In this document: positions 33,077-44,800 of the stretch, one piece after another
How positions within the stretch are numbered: position 1 is the first letter of the stretch
How the letters are laid out: every line of letters begins with the position of its first letter
NCBI GenBank assembly: GCA_963971225.1
Contig: OZ020269.1
Span: 83,986,450-84,050,449, forward strand
Direction of reading: 5' to 3'
Source: Melieria omissa
Lineage: Eukaryota > Arthropoda > Insecta > Diptera > Ulidiidae
DNA length: 64,000 bases
Position numbers and translations under genes: made by a program
The notes under the pieces: generated by a model
Database searches by the model: none
Told to the model about the DNA's origin: nothing
The model's input: the letters and a program-made list of their open reading frames with translations, nothing else

Positions 33077-36000
33077 AACGCTCTACTGAAGCAACTCTCG
33101 ACTGCAAAACTTTAATTTTTTATTTAAAACAAAAAAACGAAAAAGAAAAGAGGCGAATATAGTTTGAAAGAACAAGAGAAGCCAGCGATAAAGCAAATTG
33201 CTAGCGCGTATTGTGAAAATTTAACTAAAAGATTTAGTTTTTGTGTAGTTAGTGTTCTGTACTTTTTGAACTAATGTATTGATTTTTACAAAATGAAAAC
33301 GAAAACACAGCAAAAAGAAAAAAAACGAAGCATCATAAGCTTTCTTCATAAATAGTTTTTTGTGCTATTAACTTTTGTCTAGCTTTACTATCTACATATG
33401 TAGCTACTTACCGGAAAAAAGCAATGAGTTTATAATTGTATGATGTATGATGCAAGCGTTTATGAGAATATAAGTAGTGGCCATCTACGTGCTGGCTAAT
33501 TGAAATGCACAAGTTAGGCGTTGTCCAGAAAACGCGTAATGGCCGATGGAATTTTTGTTTGCAAGGATATGAAATAAGAATGTATTGAAAAGTGCGTGTA
33601 TCTTTAAGTGCATAAAAATGATTAAGCAGAAAACTACTGTTGATGTCACAAAAAATTATGTGCAAAGTGAAAAATGCCGACAGTTTCAAATTGGCTTCTC
33701 TCAGAGTTTGATTGCATTTTTTATTTAATTACTCTGATTAAAAAATTAAAATCACATAGATAATGAAAAAAAACTGGCTAACATTTTTAATTTCGTATTC
33801 TTTTGTTACATTTTTTTGATATATTTTCAAAAAATTTTTGAAAAATTTGTTAAATTTTACTTTCTAAAAATTTAAAATTGCTTTTATTAGTATTGTTTCC
33901 AATGTTTATAATTTTGAAAGTACAAGATTTTCAGAATTTGATTGAATTCAATAACTTAAATAATCTAAAAAAAAAAAAAATATGGGCTAAAATTTTTTAT
34001 TTCGTATTCTTTTGTTACACTTTTTTAATATATTTTTTGGAAAAATTCAAAATTGCATTTATTAGTATTGTTTCTAATGTTTATAATTTTTTAAGTGAAA
34101 TATTTTCCGGATTTAAATTAAATTAAAATTAAATAATGTAAAAAATACTGGCTAACATTTTTAATTTCGTATTCTTTTATTACTTTTGTTATATTTTTGG
34201 AAAAAACATTTTTTAATTTTGCTTTCAAAAATTTAACATTGTTTTTATTAATATTGTTTCCAATGTTTATGATTTTTAATGTGAAATATTTTCAGAATTT
34301 GAACGAAGTTTTTAATTATTTAAATAATGGAAAAAAATGGCTAAAATTTTATGATGAATTTTATTACTTAAGTATGTGAAAAATATGGGCTACATTTTTC
34401 AATTCGCATTCTTTCGTTAATGTTTTCAATATTTTCAGAAAAACTTTGCCTAATTTTGCTTTTTAATCCTTCAAAATTGCTTTGATTACTAATGTTTCTT
34501 TTATTTATAAATTCAAAAGTAAAAAATGTTCATCATTTTGTTTATTTAAATTACAATTTCGCAATGATAAATTTCTGTATTTTTTAACTGCTTTTCTAAA
34601 ATTTGTTTAATTATCAATTTTTCGATACGAATTTTTTGTCTGCTAACTTTGAAATCCTGAAATCATGTATTTATGTTCTATAAACTGCAATAGCTTCTTT
34701 CATTTAATTATTCGATGCGAATTCTTTATGTTTTGTTCAATCAAATCAAACTAAAATCATTCATTTGTAAGTCTATTGTCACAGCCCAAAAATTTGTATT
34801 TCAATACTAATTCCAATTTATCTGCACAAAAGATCAAATTGGCCGCAGTGCACTATAGCCTATATAATAATAATTCAAATTTGTAATTGAAATTCTTTGA
34901 AACAAATTGTCTACCTTTTTTTCTTTGCACATGATTTTCGACATCATAAGTCATTCGATGTAACAAGCCATCCAAAATTGAAACATGCACCACTTAATGT
35001 TCTCACAACATTTGTTTGGCTACTTTCAAATGCTTAGTTTTCTGCAAACTCTCGTCCCAATTCTCATAAACATTTTAAATCTTGAAAATATCACTTGCAA
35101 ATCACTTAAAAATTCAAGTTCGCACAGAAACTATTACAAACGAAAATCATGCGAAAATGCAAAACGTCCGTTAGTGTTGTAAGCAAAGCAAATAAAACAG
35201 AAACCTAAAATGAAACCATGAAACTAAACCACAATACACAAAAATATGCAATATTTCTCAATATTTTTTACAACTATTCAGTTTTTTGTGTGTGCCATTT
35301 TTCCTTTTATACAAAAGTTGTAAGTTACAACACACTTGAAGTAGAAAACCTTAAACCAACTGTATGCCCTCAATGATACTCATGTCATGACCGTCGTGTT
35401 CGTGCACGCAATGTGTTTACTTATTCCTTTAGGAAACGAAATTGCAACACTAACTAAACCATCAACCAGGGAAACGGTGGAAAACACTTAAATTAGCTTA
35501 GTTGCTTGTTACTTGATGATTTCAAAGGCGCTTTGCGCGCTTCTCCTGTAAAATATATATAATTTTCGCCCATGAAATATTATTCCATAACTGCTTACGA
35601 CCCACTGTACATTACTTTTAATTTGTATTAGTTTGAGTTCTTTATAAGTTTAGTATTAGTTTATATAATTTAACTAGTGTGATCCTAATTGTAATTTGTA
35701 TCTACCTAAATATTTATTATGCTGCACCATTTCTGCGTACGTATTTAATTTTGTATCCCCAACAAAAAATACTTGACTTCACACGCTCTGGTGTACTTTG
35801 TAAAATGCGTTGATGTAAATTTGTAACTTAATTTCCTCAATGTTAAAATACTTTAAGCTGTTCTGCTATAATGCGTACTGGTGGTTTTCCGCATAAACTT
35901 TGTTTAGGCAACACATTTTCTATGTTTACTTAGATCCTTTTTTATTTGCTAATTACTCCCGTAATGTAAAACAATGAAACGCTATGAACTACTGGAAAGC

Positions 36001-36247
36001 GTTTCGTATATTTAGGTGTGTGACAGAAAAGGTAAAATTTGTTAAACCTAAGCCGATTTATTTAAAGTGTAAATTTAAATATCTAAAGAGACGAACGAAA
36101 TGAGCAAGAAAACAGCAAAAAAGGATATGATATGAATAAAAGCGATGAATGAATTATATCAGAAGAACAAACAAAGAAATAAACGGTGTATTATTGCAAG
36201 AAAACATTTAAAATTCTTTGTAGTATTTATTACTGTTTTATTTTTAT
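33077..36247 (+). other. Ehbp1 3' UTR and downstream sequence
   Basis: It is very AT-rich with no coding frames of note. AATAAA signals at 36135-36140 and 36178-36183, followed by T/GT-rich sequence, could end a long transcript of about 3.1 kb of 3' UTR. AATAAA also overlaps the stop codon region at 33073, too early to be certain. Where the UTR really ends cannot be read from sequence alone. Confidence 0.4.
33768..34440. repeat. four diverged tandem units in the Ehbp1 3' region
   Basis: Units begin near 33774, 33983, 34150 and 34387, each with a form of TGGCTAACATTTTTAATTTC followed by GTATTCTTTTGTTAC. Units are about 160-240 bp and get less alike toward the right. Later parts also align (TATTGTTTCCAATGTTTAT). 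They look like an old, decaying local tandem array. Confidence 0.65.
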
Positions 36248-36273
36248 GTGTTAATGTATTCAATGCCTGTGAC

Positions 36274-37361
36274 AGTTAGAGGTTGGATGTTTGAAGCGGC
36301 CCCTGTTTACTTCGTTATATGTGACTTATCCCAGTATCCAGAGATAGCAATACCGAGGGACACAATCACATCGAAGTTCAGTTTTATCAAGAGATTCAAA
36401 ACCGAACTTAGTAACAAAAGGAACTGGGTAGGGATATCAGAAACGTATCTGATAAACCAGTACATGATAACCTGGTACACGGATGGATCCCTTACGGATG
36501 AAGGTACCGGGATTGATGTATATGGGCTGAGGATTAGATACTCGGAACCCACGGGTAAGCACACACCAATATTTCCAGCGGCAATATACGCTACTGAAAG
36601 GTGGGCTTACTTGAACTTAGCGAGGAACTACCGGAATCGGAGAATTGCGATCCTGTCTGATAACCAAGCGGCAATCAGGGCACTAAGCTCATACCAGGTA
36701 TCCTCGAAACTGGTGATAGAATGCCTTGAAAAGCTCAATGAGCTAGGCCTGCACAATCAGGTATGGGTCCTTTGGGTTCCGGGCCACTTAGCTATAGTAG
36801 GAAACGAGGCGGCCGACGAACTTGCAAGAAGGGGCGCCTCAACCCCATTCGTCGGCCCAGAACCTTTTTGTGGACTGGGAAAGGGAGCCCTATCAATCCT
36901 AAACAGGAAAGACGAGATAATCAGCAGGAATAAATACTGGGACAATCAAACATGTCTGCAACATTCCAAAGCGATTATCGGGTCATAGAAGGAAAAGATT
37001 CAAGGAATTTATGAGTTTAACAAAGAATAACCTGAGAATCATTACAGGTATTATGACAGGACATTGTAGGTTGAATTATTACCTAACCAAACTAGGAATC
37101 CATGCAAGCGGACATTGCAGGTTCTGTTCGCAGGAAAATGAAACTGCAATACACATTACTTATACTTACACTGTACTTATGCATGATCGGAAGAAGCACC
37201 TAGGGGAAAACCTCATCAGAGGTGCGAACTGGGACTCCAGAGGTATAGGAGATATACTAAAGTTCCTCTCGGTAGTTGGGCTCACAGATGAACTGTGAGT
37301 CCATGAAGTTGGCACAATAGATCTTTAGGTCGCGGTGCACTATCCCCACTAATAATAATAA
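36274..37361 (+). mobile_element. truncated non-LTR retrotransposon with RNase H (I-like)
   Basis: This is the 3' end of a LINE inserted between Ehbp1 and stum. A frame to 36988 holds a type-I RNase H domain: YTDGS, LSDNQAAIRAL and VPGHLAIVGNEAADELARRG. The usual second acidic residue (QAE) reads PAA, so the catalytic Glu is lost. A frameshift then leads to 37011-37298, with the CRFCSQENETAIH zinc-cluster and a closing segment. The element ends in a (TAA)n run at about 37350-37361, as in I-clade elements. Hexamers TGTGAC at 36268-36273 and 37362-37367 may be its target duplication. It lacks the reverse transcriptase and endonuclease. Confidence 0.82.
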
Positions 37362-38665
37362 TGTGACTTAAGGCTTCATTAGATTGTGGAGCATAGAAGC
37401 AGTGCTTTGAAAGCTTGCAAAATGCCATAATAGCTGGTAATTTCCATACTCCGAGGTACCTCATGTTAGTGTTTGAAACTCTTTAGGTATGTGCGAAGTT
37501 CTCAAATAAGTAGTTTACATATTTAACTTGTAATCTGTGTCACTTCTAAGCTAAGCAGGTGGATGCAGCTGTCAGAAAGACTCGCGAGCCAAAGAGACGC
37601 AAATGAGGGAAGTGCTTTCAACTATGCTCAACACTCAACTCAACAGAATTTTCCAGGCTGATCTTCTGCTGATCTGCTGTACAGTTAAACGCCATCATCG
37701 AGAAGGTCTGGAGGTCCTGGAGCTGACTATCCAAATCCATAGATTATGCAGTTTCACTTCACTAGCTGATTGCTCACAAATTATTTCGAAATATGAAACT
37801 TCCCTTTTTCGTTTTTATTTACTTTATTTATTCAAATAATTTGTTGTAATTAAAATTGATTTAGCACTATTAGCAATAATACTAAAAATTTGAATACTTT
37901 TACAACTTTGTTATTGCACTATTTACATAAAATACAAAAAACGCAACTGGCACCAATTGATGTGCCAGTACAATTTTCACCAAAAAATCGTTGCTATAAA
38001 AATTTTCTAAAATTTTACAAATATTTCATATTTACTTAAAAAACAAAATGGAGTATATCAACAGAAAAAACACTATTAGGTATATATTTTTTTCGTTGCA
38101 CAAAGCATGACGTTGCGTTGTTGCTTTATGCTCTAACTTGTTAGTCAAATTGTTGGATTAAAGCTTAGTTGGTTAGTTAAGTGCACTTTAATGTTTGTAA
38201 TGAACCATAGTTCATGCTTTTCGTTCAGGCCAAATCATTGTCTCTGTGTTTTTTTGTATATATACAAATATTGCCAATACAGAGTGTTTCAATAAAATTA
38301 TTGATTCAATGTCTCCGACTTATGGATGCACTTTCGTAACCATTGAAATTGGTATCGCGCTGCTCACTGCCAACATGTTTTTTGTATACTTTATGTATGT
38401 AAGTTCTCGAAACGAGTTGCATCACCAGCTGCCATGTAACATATGTAAGTGTTACACTCGAGTGCTGATTAGAAATATTCGCTGGAAGTCAAAATTTCAC
38501 TGGGAAGTGTTTAGTGTTTTGTTCTCTGCTAGTTGTAGATTCAATATTTGTTTGGAAGTTTAATGGAAGTTCTAATGCGCATCATTTGTGCTCCACATCA
38601 ATTCACGTTGAGTTGAAAACTGTAGTTTAGCTTTGCTCTTCCCACTCTGCTGCAGCATTCAGTGT
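37362..38665 (-). other. intergenic sequence and stum 3' UTR
   Basis: Between the LINE and the stum stop codon. Overlapping minus-strand AATAAA signals lie at 37814-37819 and 37823-37828, which would give stum a 3' UTR of about 0.85 kb. An open frame at 38246-38563 on the plus strand is not recognised and is probably chance. The two genes converge here. Confidence 0.45.
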
Positions 38666-38805
38666 TTACGTCTTGGCAGTTTCTGTTACCGTGGTCGTTA
38701 CCGCCACCACTCTGGCTGCAGTGGCCGCTGCTGCCGCCGCCTCTGCTTGACGTTTCTCCTCCTCCATTTCGAGACGTTCCACCTTTTTGATTTTGTTCAA
38801 TTTTC
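38666..38805 (-). CDS. stum: stum last exon, C-terminal tail
   Basis: It reads [20 protein letters not shown] then an Ala/Val/Thr-rich end, finishing ETAKT and TAA. It follows the second membrane helix and is probably a charged cytoplasmic coil. Confidence 0.92.
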
Positions 38806-41800
38806 CTGAAAAATTGCACAAAATAAGATCTTTTGTTCACGTTACTTCTGACGTCAGTTACGCACGTGCACACTTCAGCATAATGGTGCCCCACCAGATG
38901 GACCAGCCCCAGCCCACAAAGCAGAAGAGCACACAAAACAGCTGCGCCACTGCCACAATAATGTTGATGATGAACGAGCCGAGGCGCGCCTTGGCGCTGT
39001 CGTACTGCGAGAAGCGCGGTATGCCCAGACAAATGCAGAAGAAGCCGGACAGCAATGTGCCTGCGCAAAGAGAAGACCAGCAGCTGGTAGAGCGACCAGT
39101 GTTTGTTGTTGATTTGCAGTTCGCTTACCCAATCCCGGCACCAGCGTGTTGCAGATGGCACAGAACCAGGCCAGATAGAGCGGCAACACTGGAATGGCGC
39201 CCTTCATTTTCGAGTTGTACTCCACCAGATCGACGTGCAGTTTGCGGCGCGTGTCCTGCAAGAGAAGAGACAAGTGTCAGTGATTCTCTGTCAGCCCGGT
39301 TTGCATGTGTTCACTCACCTCCGCAGGCGGCGGTGGCGCCTTCATGCTCGCACGTCGACTGTCGCTTGGCCGCGGCATCGGCTTCTTGCGGCAGCACAAC
39401 ATTCTACTCCAGAAACGCTTGCAACAGCCCCTGCAAAGCACACCAACAAACCTTAGCGAGTGCACCAACCACACATACACCCACAAACACACACACTCAC
39501 TGCTTTGGCAATGCATCGGCGGTTCCCTCCAGCACCGAGGCGTCGGTCGCTGTTATGCCGCGCTCGGGATCCTGCCAGGCAACCGAGCCCGGCGCCGACG
39601 CCACCGAGCCCACCGTCGAGCCGCGGCCCATGTCGCGCTTGCGTCGACACGGTATGCAGAAGCAGCACTTCTTCACCTGCGTCTGGTCGCCCGTGGTCGG
39701 GTCCACTTTGTTCACCGAACGACAGCAGAACAATCTGCTCCAACAGCGGCCGCACTTGCCCTGTTTGGGCAGCGTTGGTCCCTGTGCAGCGGATGCTGGC
39801 GCTGTTGCTGCTGCTGTCGCTGTTGTTGTTGTTTGATGTTCCGCTGTCATGGACGGATCAGCGCTGACTGTGGGCTTCTTGCGGCAGCGTTTGCAACAGT
39901 TGAGCCTCCGCCAGCAGCTCTTTTTTGTCGGCTTGGCGTCACGTGTGGCCGTCTCATCGATCACTTCCAGATTGGTGGTGGTCGCGCTACTGGTCGCCGA
40001 CAGCACGGGCTCCTCAGCCTCATCGCCTCCGGTTCTGGACTGTTTGCGGCGACAACAACGTGAACAGCGCGACCGGCGACATGGCATGCAAAATCTCGTG
40101 CAGCAGCGACAGCAGCCCGACGCCGGCGCAGAGTCTTCGTCCTGCTCCTTGAGGAACTCACGACTGCCGTTGCTGTAAAGAGATGACAGAAAGAAATTAT
40201 AGGTGTGATGCTTAGTTCGGACACGATCGCCATACCAGGCGATAATTAACTAATTTAATTCCCAATTAACGAGAGTTTTTAAACTAATTTCTCCTACTTT
40301 ATTTCAATTAAGGGCATCTTAGTAGTCAATTTCACGCGAACGAAACTTAATTTATACAACTTCCTCAATTTTTAACTAAGTAACTAAGTAACCATTGCAT
40401 TGAATCTTATTGAATTGAATTAAGTCGACTTGAATTGAATTGAATAAAATATAATTGAGTTGAGTTGTATTGAATTCGTATGCATGCTAATTAATTTAAA
40501 CCGAGTGTTACTCAATTGAAGTGAACATAGTTCAATTGGCTTGATTTGACTTGAGTTAATTGACTGCTTTTTCGTTGGTTTGCTTTAATTTGATTTGGTT
40601 TGTTTTGACTCTGTTTTATTTGATTTGATTTAATTGACTTGCTTGAGTCGATTTGGTTCTATTTAATTTAATTGATTTGTTTGATTCGATTCAGTTCTAT
40701 CTGATTTGATTTGAATATTTTTATTTAATTGTTTTGATTTTAGTACAATATATTGATTTATTTGATTGATTTGGTTAATAATTTTAATTCGATTAATTTG
40801 ATTTATTGATTTATTTTGATTTAATAATTACGATTGATTCAATTTGAATTGCTTTCAGTATTTTGATTGATTCAATTTTATTTGATTGATTTGATTTAAA
40901 TATTTTGATTTGCTATCATTGATTTGATCGATTGATTTGATTCACAGACGTGATTTGACTTATTCAATCGATTGATTTGATTGCTTGACTTAATTTGACT
41001 GAGTTGTTCGATTGATTTGATTGACTGACTTTATTTTACTGATTTGGTTGCTATAATTGATTTGATTTATTTGTTTGATATGATTGATTTGATTTGATTT
41101 GATTTGATTTGATTTGATTTGATTTGATTTGATTTGATTTGATTTGATTTGAATTGATTTGATTTAATTTGATTTGATGGATTTGATTTGATAGATTCGG
41201 CTTATTAAATTCTTTTTTTTTCTAATTTATTTTTATTGATTTCATTAATTTGATTGAGTTGGTTGATTTTATCTGATTGGTTTGGTTGCTTTGATTGATT
41301 TGCATTCATCTGGTTTAATTAATTTTATTGATTTGAATTGATATGAATTAATTTAATTTTATTGATTTTAGTTGATGGATGTAACTGATTCCATTTGATT
41401 TGATTTATTTTATTTGATTGATTTCATCAATAAAGTCGATTTGGTTGATTTTATTTTATTGGTTTGATTACTTTGATTGATTTGCATTGATCTGATTTAA
41501 TGATTACAATTGATTTGATTTATTTAATTTAATTCTATTGATTTAATTTGATAGATTTCAATAATTCATTTTGATTTGATTGATTGATTTGTCTCAATTG
41601 ATGTGATTGGTTTGGTTGATTTGATTGATTTAATTGATTCGATTTGATGAATTTGATTTGTTTGTTTATTTTTATTGTTTTGATTGATTTGATTTTGTTA
41701 TTGTTTTGATTTTATTCGAGTTAAGTTTAATTGTATTAGTTAAATTTTTAATTAAATTTAATTGCGCGGAACAATTTTGATGAAGTTTTAACCTTCAAGT

Positions 41801-44800
41801 CTCTTATTTCTTCATACAATAATTTGTTGAATGCAGGTCTATTTTACATTACGATCGAAGGGTCCATAACCTTTTAAGTTTATTAAGTTTTCAAGTCTCT
41901 TTGAAAACTGGGAGGTTGTCAGAAATCTACCACAGTTTTTGTTTAGCTCAATAAAACTCAAATTTCTTTCCTATTTTGCAAAAATTGAAGTGTTGAGAGT
42001 CAAGTCTTATTCTTCAATGGACAATATTTTCTTATTTCTGTTATAAATCAAACTTGCAAATCAACTTTAAACCAAAATATTTCAAATCCATAAATTCAAT
42101 AATTCAAAAACTAATTGTTCAGTTTTCATTCATGTTGAAGTTCAAACTTTCGGACAACTTTTTGGAGATTTCCCCAGTGAGCTGAATGCCGCTAGTTTTC
42201 CTCATAAGTGCACTTAAATATTTTGTAGGCAATGGCAAAACTTTATCCTTTCGCCTTTTGTTTTTTGATTTCCTTCACTCAAATCAACTAGGGACTTGAA
42301 AGCTATTCAAATCGTTTTACTTAAATGGAAACTTTCCCATGAATTCTAATCGGTTCGTGTGAGCGGCCAAGTAACCTTGAACTAAGTGAGGCGCCGGAAA
42401 CAATTGAATGTAGAAGTAATTGAATTCGCCTTTATTGAATTCGACATAGTCGACACTCCTTTTGGCCGTTCAATTAGCAATTAGCATTGCGACTGAGCAA
42501 CTAACCAGAGCGAGGAGCGGCTGCCGCAGGTGAATTCTTTAAATATCGCAAAAAACTTTGCATGACAATAAACGTAAAACTGCATAAATGCAAATTAAAT
42601 GAATCAGTGTAAAAAACAAAAGCGAAAAGGGCGATGATTATCGCGACAGGTGCGGCTAATGCATCGCTTCCGCTGCTGCCAATTGCAGTGCACCACACCC
42701 CGCGTGAGGACCTTTGTGCGGACGGACATATGTGAAATTTATTGAGGGACAAACTTGTGCGATAAAACGTTCATGGCGCATTTCCGCATCCGCACCGAGT
42801 AGTCAACATTTCCTTTGATTCAGGTTGATTGGTTTTTTTGTGCATATGCAGCGCGACCTCATGAAGCAATGTGTCGATTTTCGAATAGCAAAGTGAGGTG
42901 AAACGAAATCAAAAAGCCGAAAGCGGAAATGCCATTTTTTAAGTAAAAACTGTAGTGAAACCTTGGCAAGGACAGATGTGCATGAAAATGTAAGTAATGT
43001 CTATGAAAAGTGCGCAACTCGCACGTGGATTATTTATTACTACTTTTATATGTTAAGTATATATCGTCAGTTACCAACATATATATAAAGTTGTATTTGT
43101 TTGTTTGTATGCACGTTTCGCCTTCGTTTATTCTCATTTGCTGCATGCAAATTTTCTCGAAAACCCAGACACTGTTTCATGTTGGCCTCACACCATGAAA
43201 CTCCAATCAATGAAATGCTGCCAACAAACTTTGGCATACAACTCTTCCGTTGCTCTCCTCTTCTGGCCACTTTCTTTTTTTTCTGCATGTATTGTAAATG
43301 GGGTTTTTCCGGGTTTGAGTGCTTCACTTGGTCAGCTTTTGGCGCAACACGAAATAAGTCAAATTAGCCATTGCCGCAATATTGGCATTTCTTCAAGGCC
43401 ACGTCTAGGAATGTGTTGCCTCATATTTAGTTTCATTTGAAGGAGGTGTTGTTGTTGTTTTTGGTGCTGACAGCATACCAAGTAAAAGTGTTTATTTTAC
43501 GCAGTTTGGAAGGTTTCAATTTGCAATGTGATTAGGTGGTTTTGGCGGATTTTGAAGATTTAAACGAATCAGATACATTTACTAAAACAAATGTGAAAAA
43601 ATTGTATTTAAATTGAAGTTGAAAATATATATTAAAAATTCCTCTACTTTTAAAAACACTTTGCGTGAATAAACAGATTCAGAAACCATGTAGAGTTTTC
43701 TGTTTAAAACTTAAATATTCAGTGTTTTGAAAAACAAAAATGCTCATAAGATCTCAAAATATTGTAAACATACAGAAAAATTTGATTCCTGAATCCATAA
43801 CTGTCTTAGGTGTCCAAAAACTGTATGTTGTTTATATGGCAACAATAAATACAAATCAAAACACAAGTTAAAAATTTCAATTAAAACCCCGTATTGTTCT
43901 TTGTTTTAAACTTAAACATTAATTTTTTTATAAAAAGTCATGAATAAGACCTAAAAGAGCAATTATATTAGAATTTGATACCTGAAGTTCATTCAAAAAA
44001 TGTTGTTCATAGCTTAGAGATTTTTAGCTAAGTTCATATTTTAGAGTAGTCAATGGTAAGAAATTGTGACTAGAATGCTCACCGTCACCATACAATTGAG
44101 GGACCATAGCGACTTTGCATGCTTTTAGACGGCATGGTAATTTCGAGCGTCCCAGGTTTCAAGATTCGGGGCGATACTGGGATGTTCGAGAACGAGCTGT
44201 ACTACAAGCAAATAGGTATAAAAGGCATCTCGGTACAGCGCAGCGGGAACATGACAATCAAAGGTGCAACACGGAGTATAAAATTATTAGTGGAACAGTG
44301 GTTGGTGCATTGAATAAGAAACCAAAGAATCGTTGGTTCGCATTTCGTTTAACTGACTTTGATCAAATATTCAAAACTTCCTACCACTGCTCGCTAAACA
44401 AGCAGTAATCAATCATTACCTACGAGTACTTCAGAATAGCTTTGATAGACTTTCTTACTTACTTACTAAATTTGATGGAAATGGCAGGAACAGAAAAAAT
44501 TCTATAGTATAAACTGATTAAGATACGAGCTCGTTTGAGACTTGATTTTGGGAATCACTCCAGGGGGGTGGAATTTGGAACTTCTGAGTAAGCTAAGCGT
44601 AGTATTGAGATGGCAGGGCAGCAAAAAATGAACTACACCGAAACGTTTTTTGTTAAGGCAGAACATGCATCCATGGACACGGATCTGCTGGAGTCAGCTG
44701 GATTTTATTAACGAAAAACCACACCGTGTGGAAGATTTGCCAAAATAAACCACATAGATCCTTTTCGTGCCTACTTATCTGGATATCTGGCGTTATTATC

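Noticed and set aside
38787..40063. Plus-strand reading frames of up to 349 codons opposite the stum C-terminal exons
   Set aside because: They cross stum intron/exon borders without any signal and resemble nothing known, while the minus strand encodes the SPEC3 domain.
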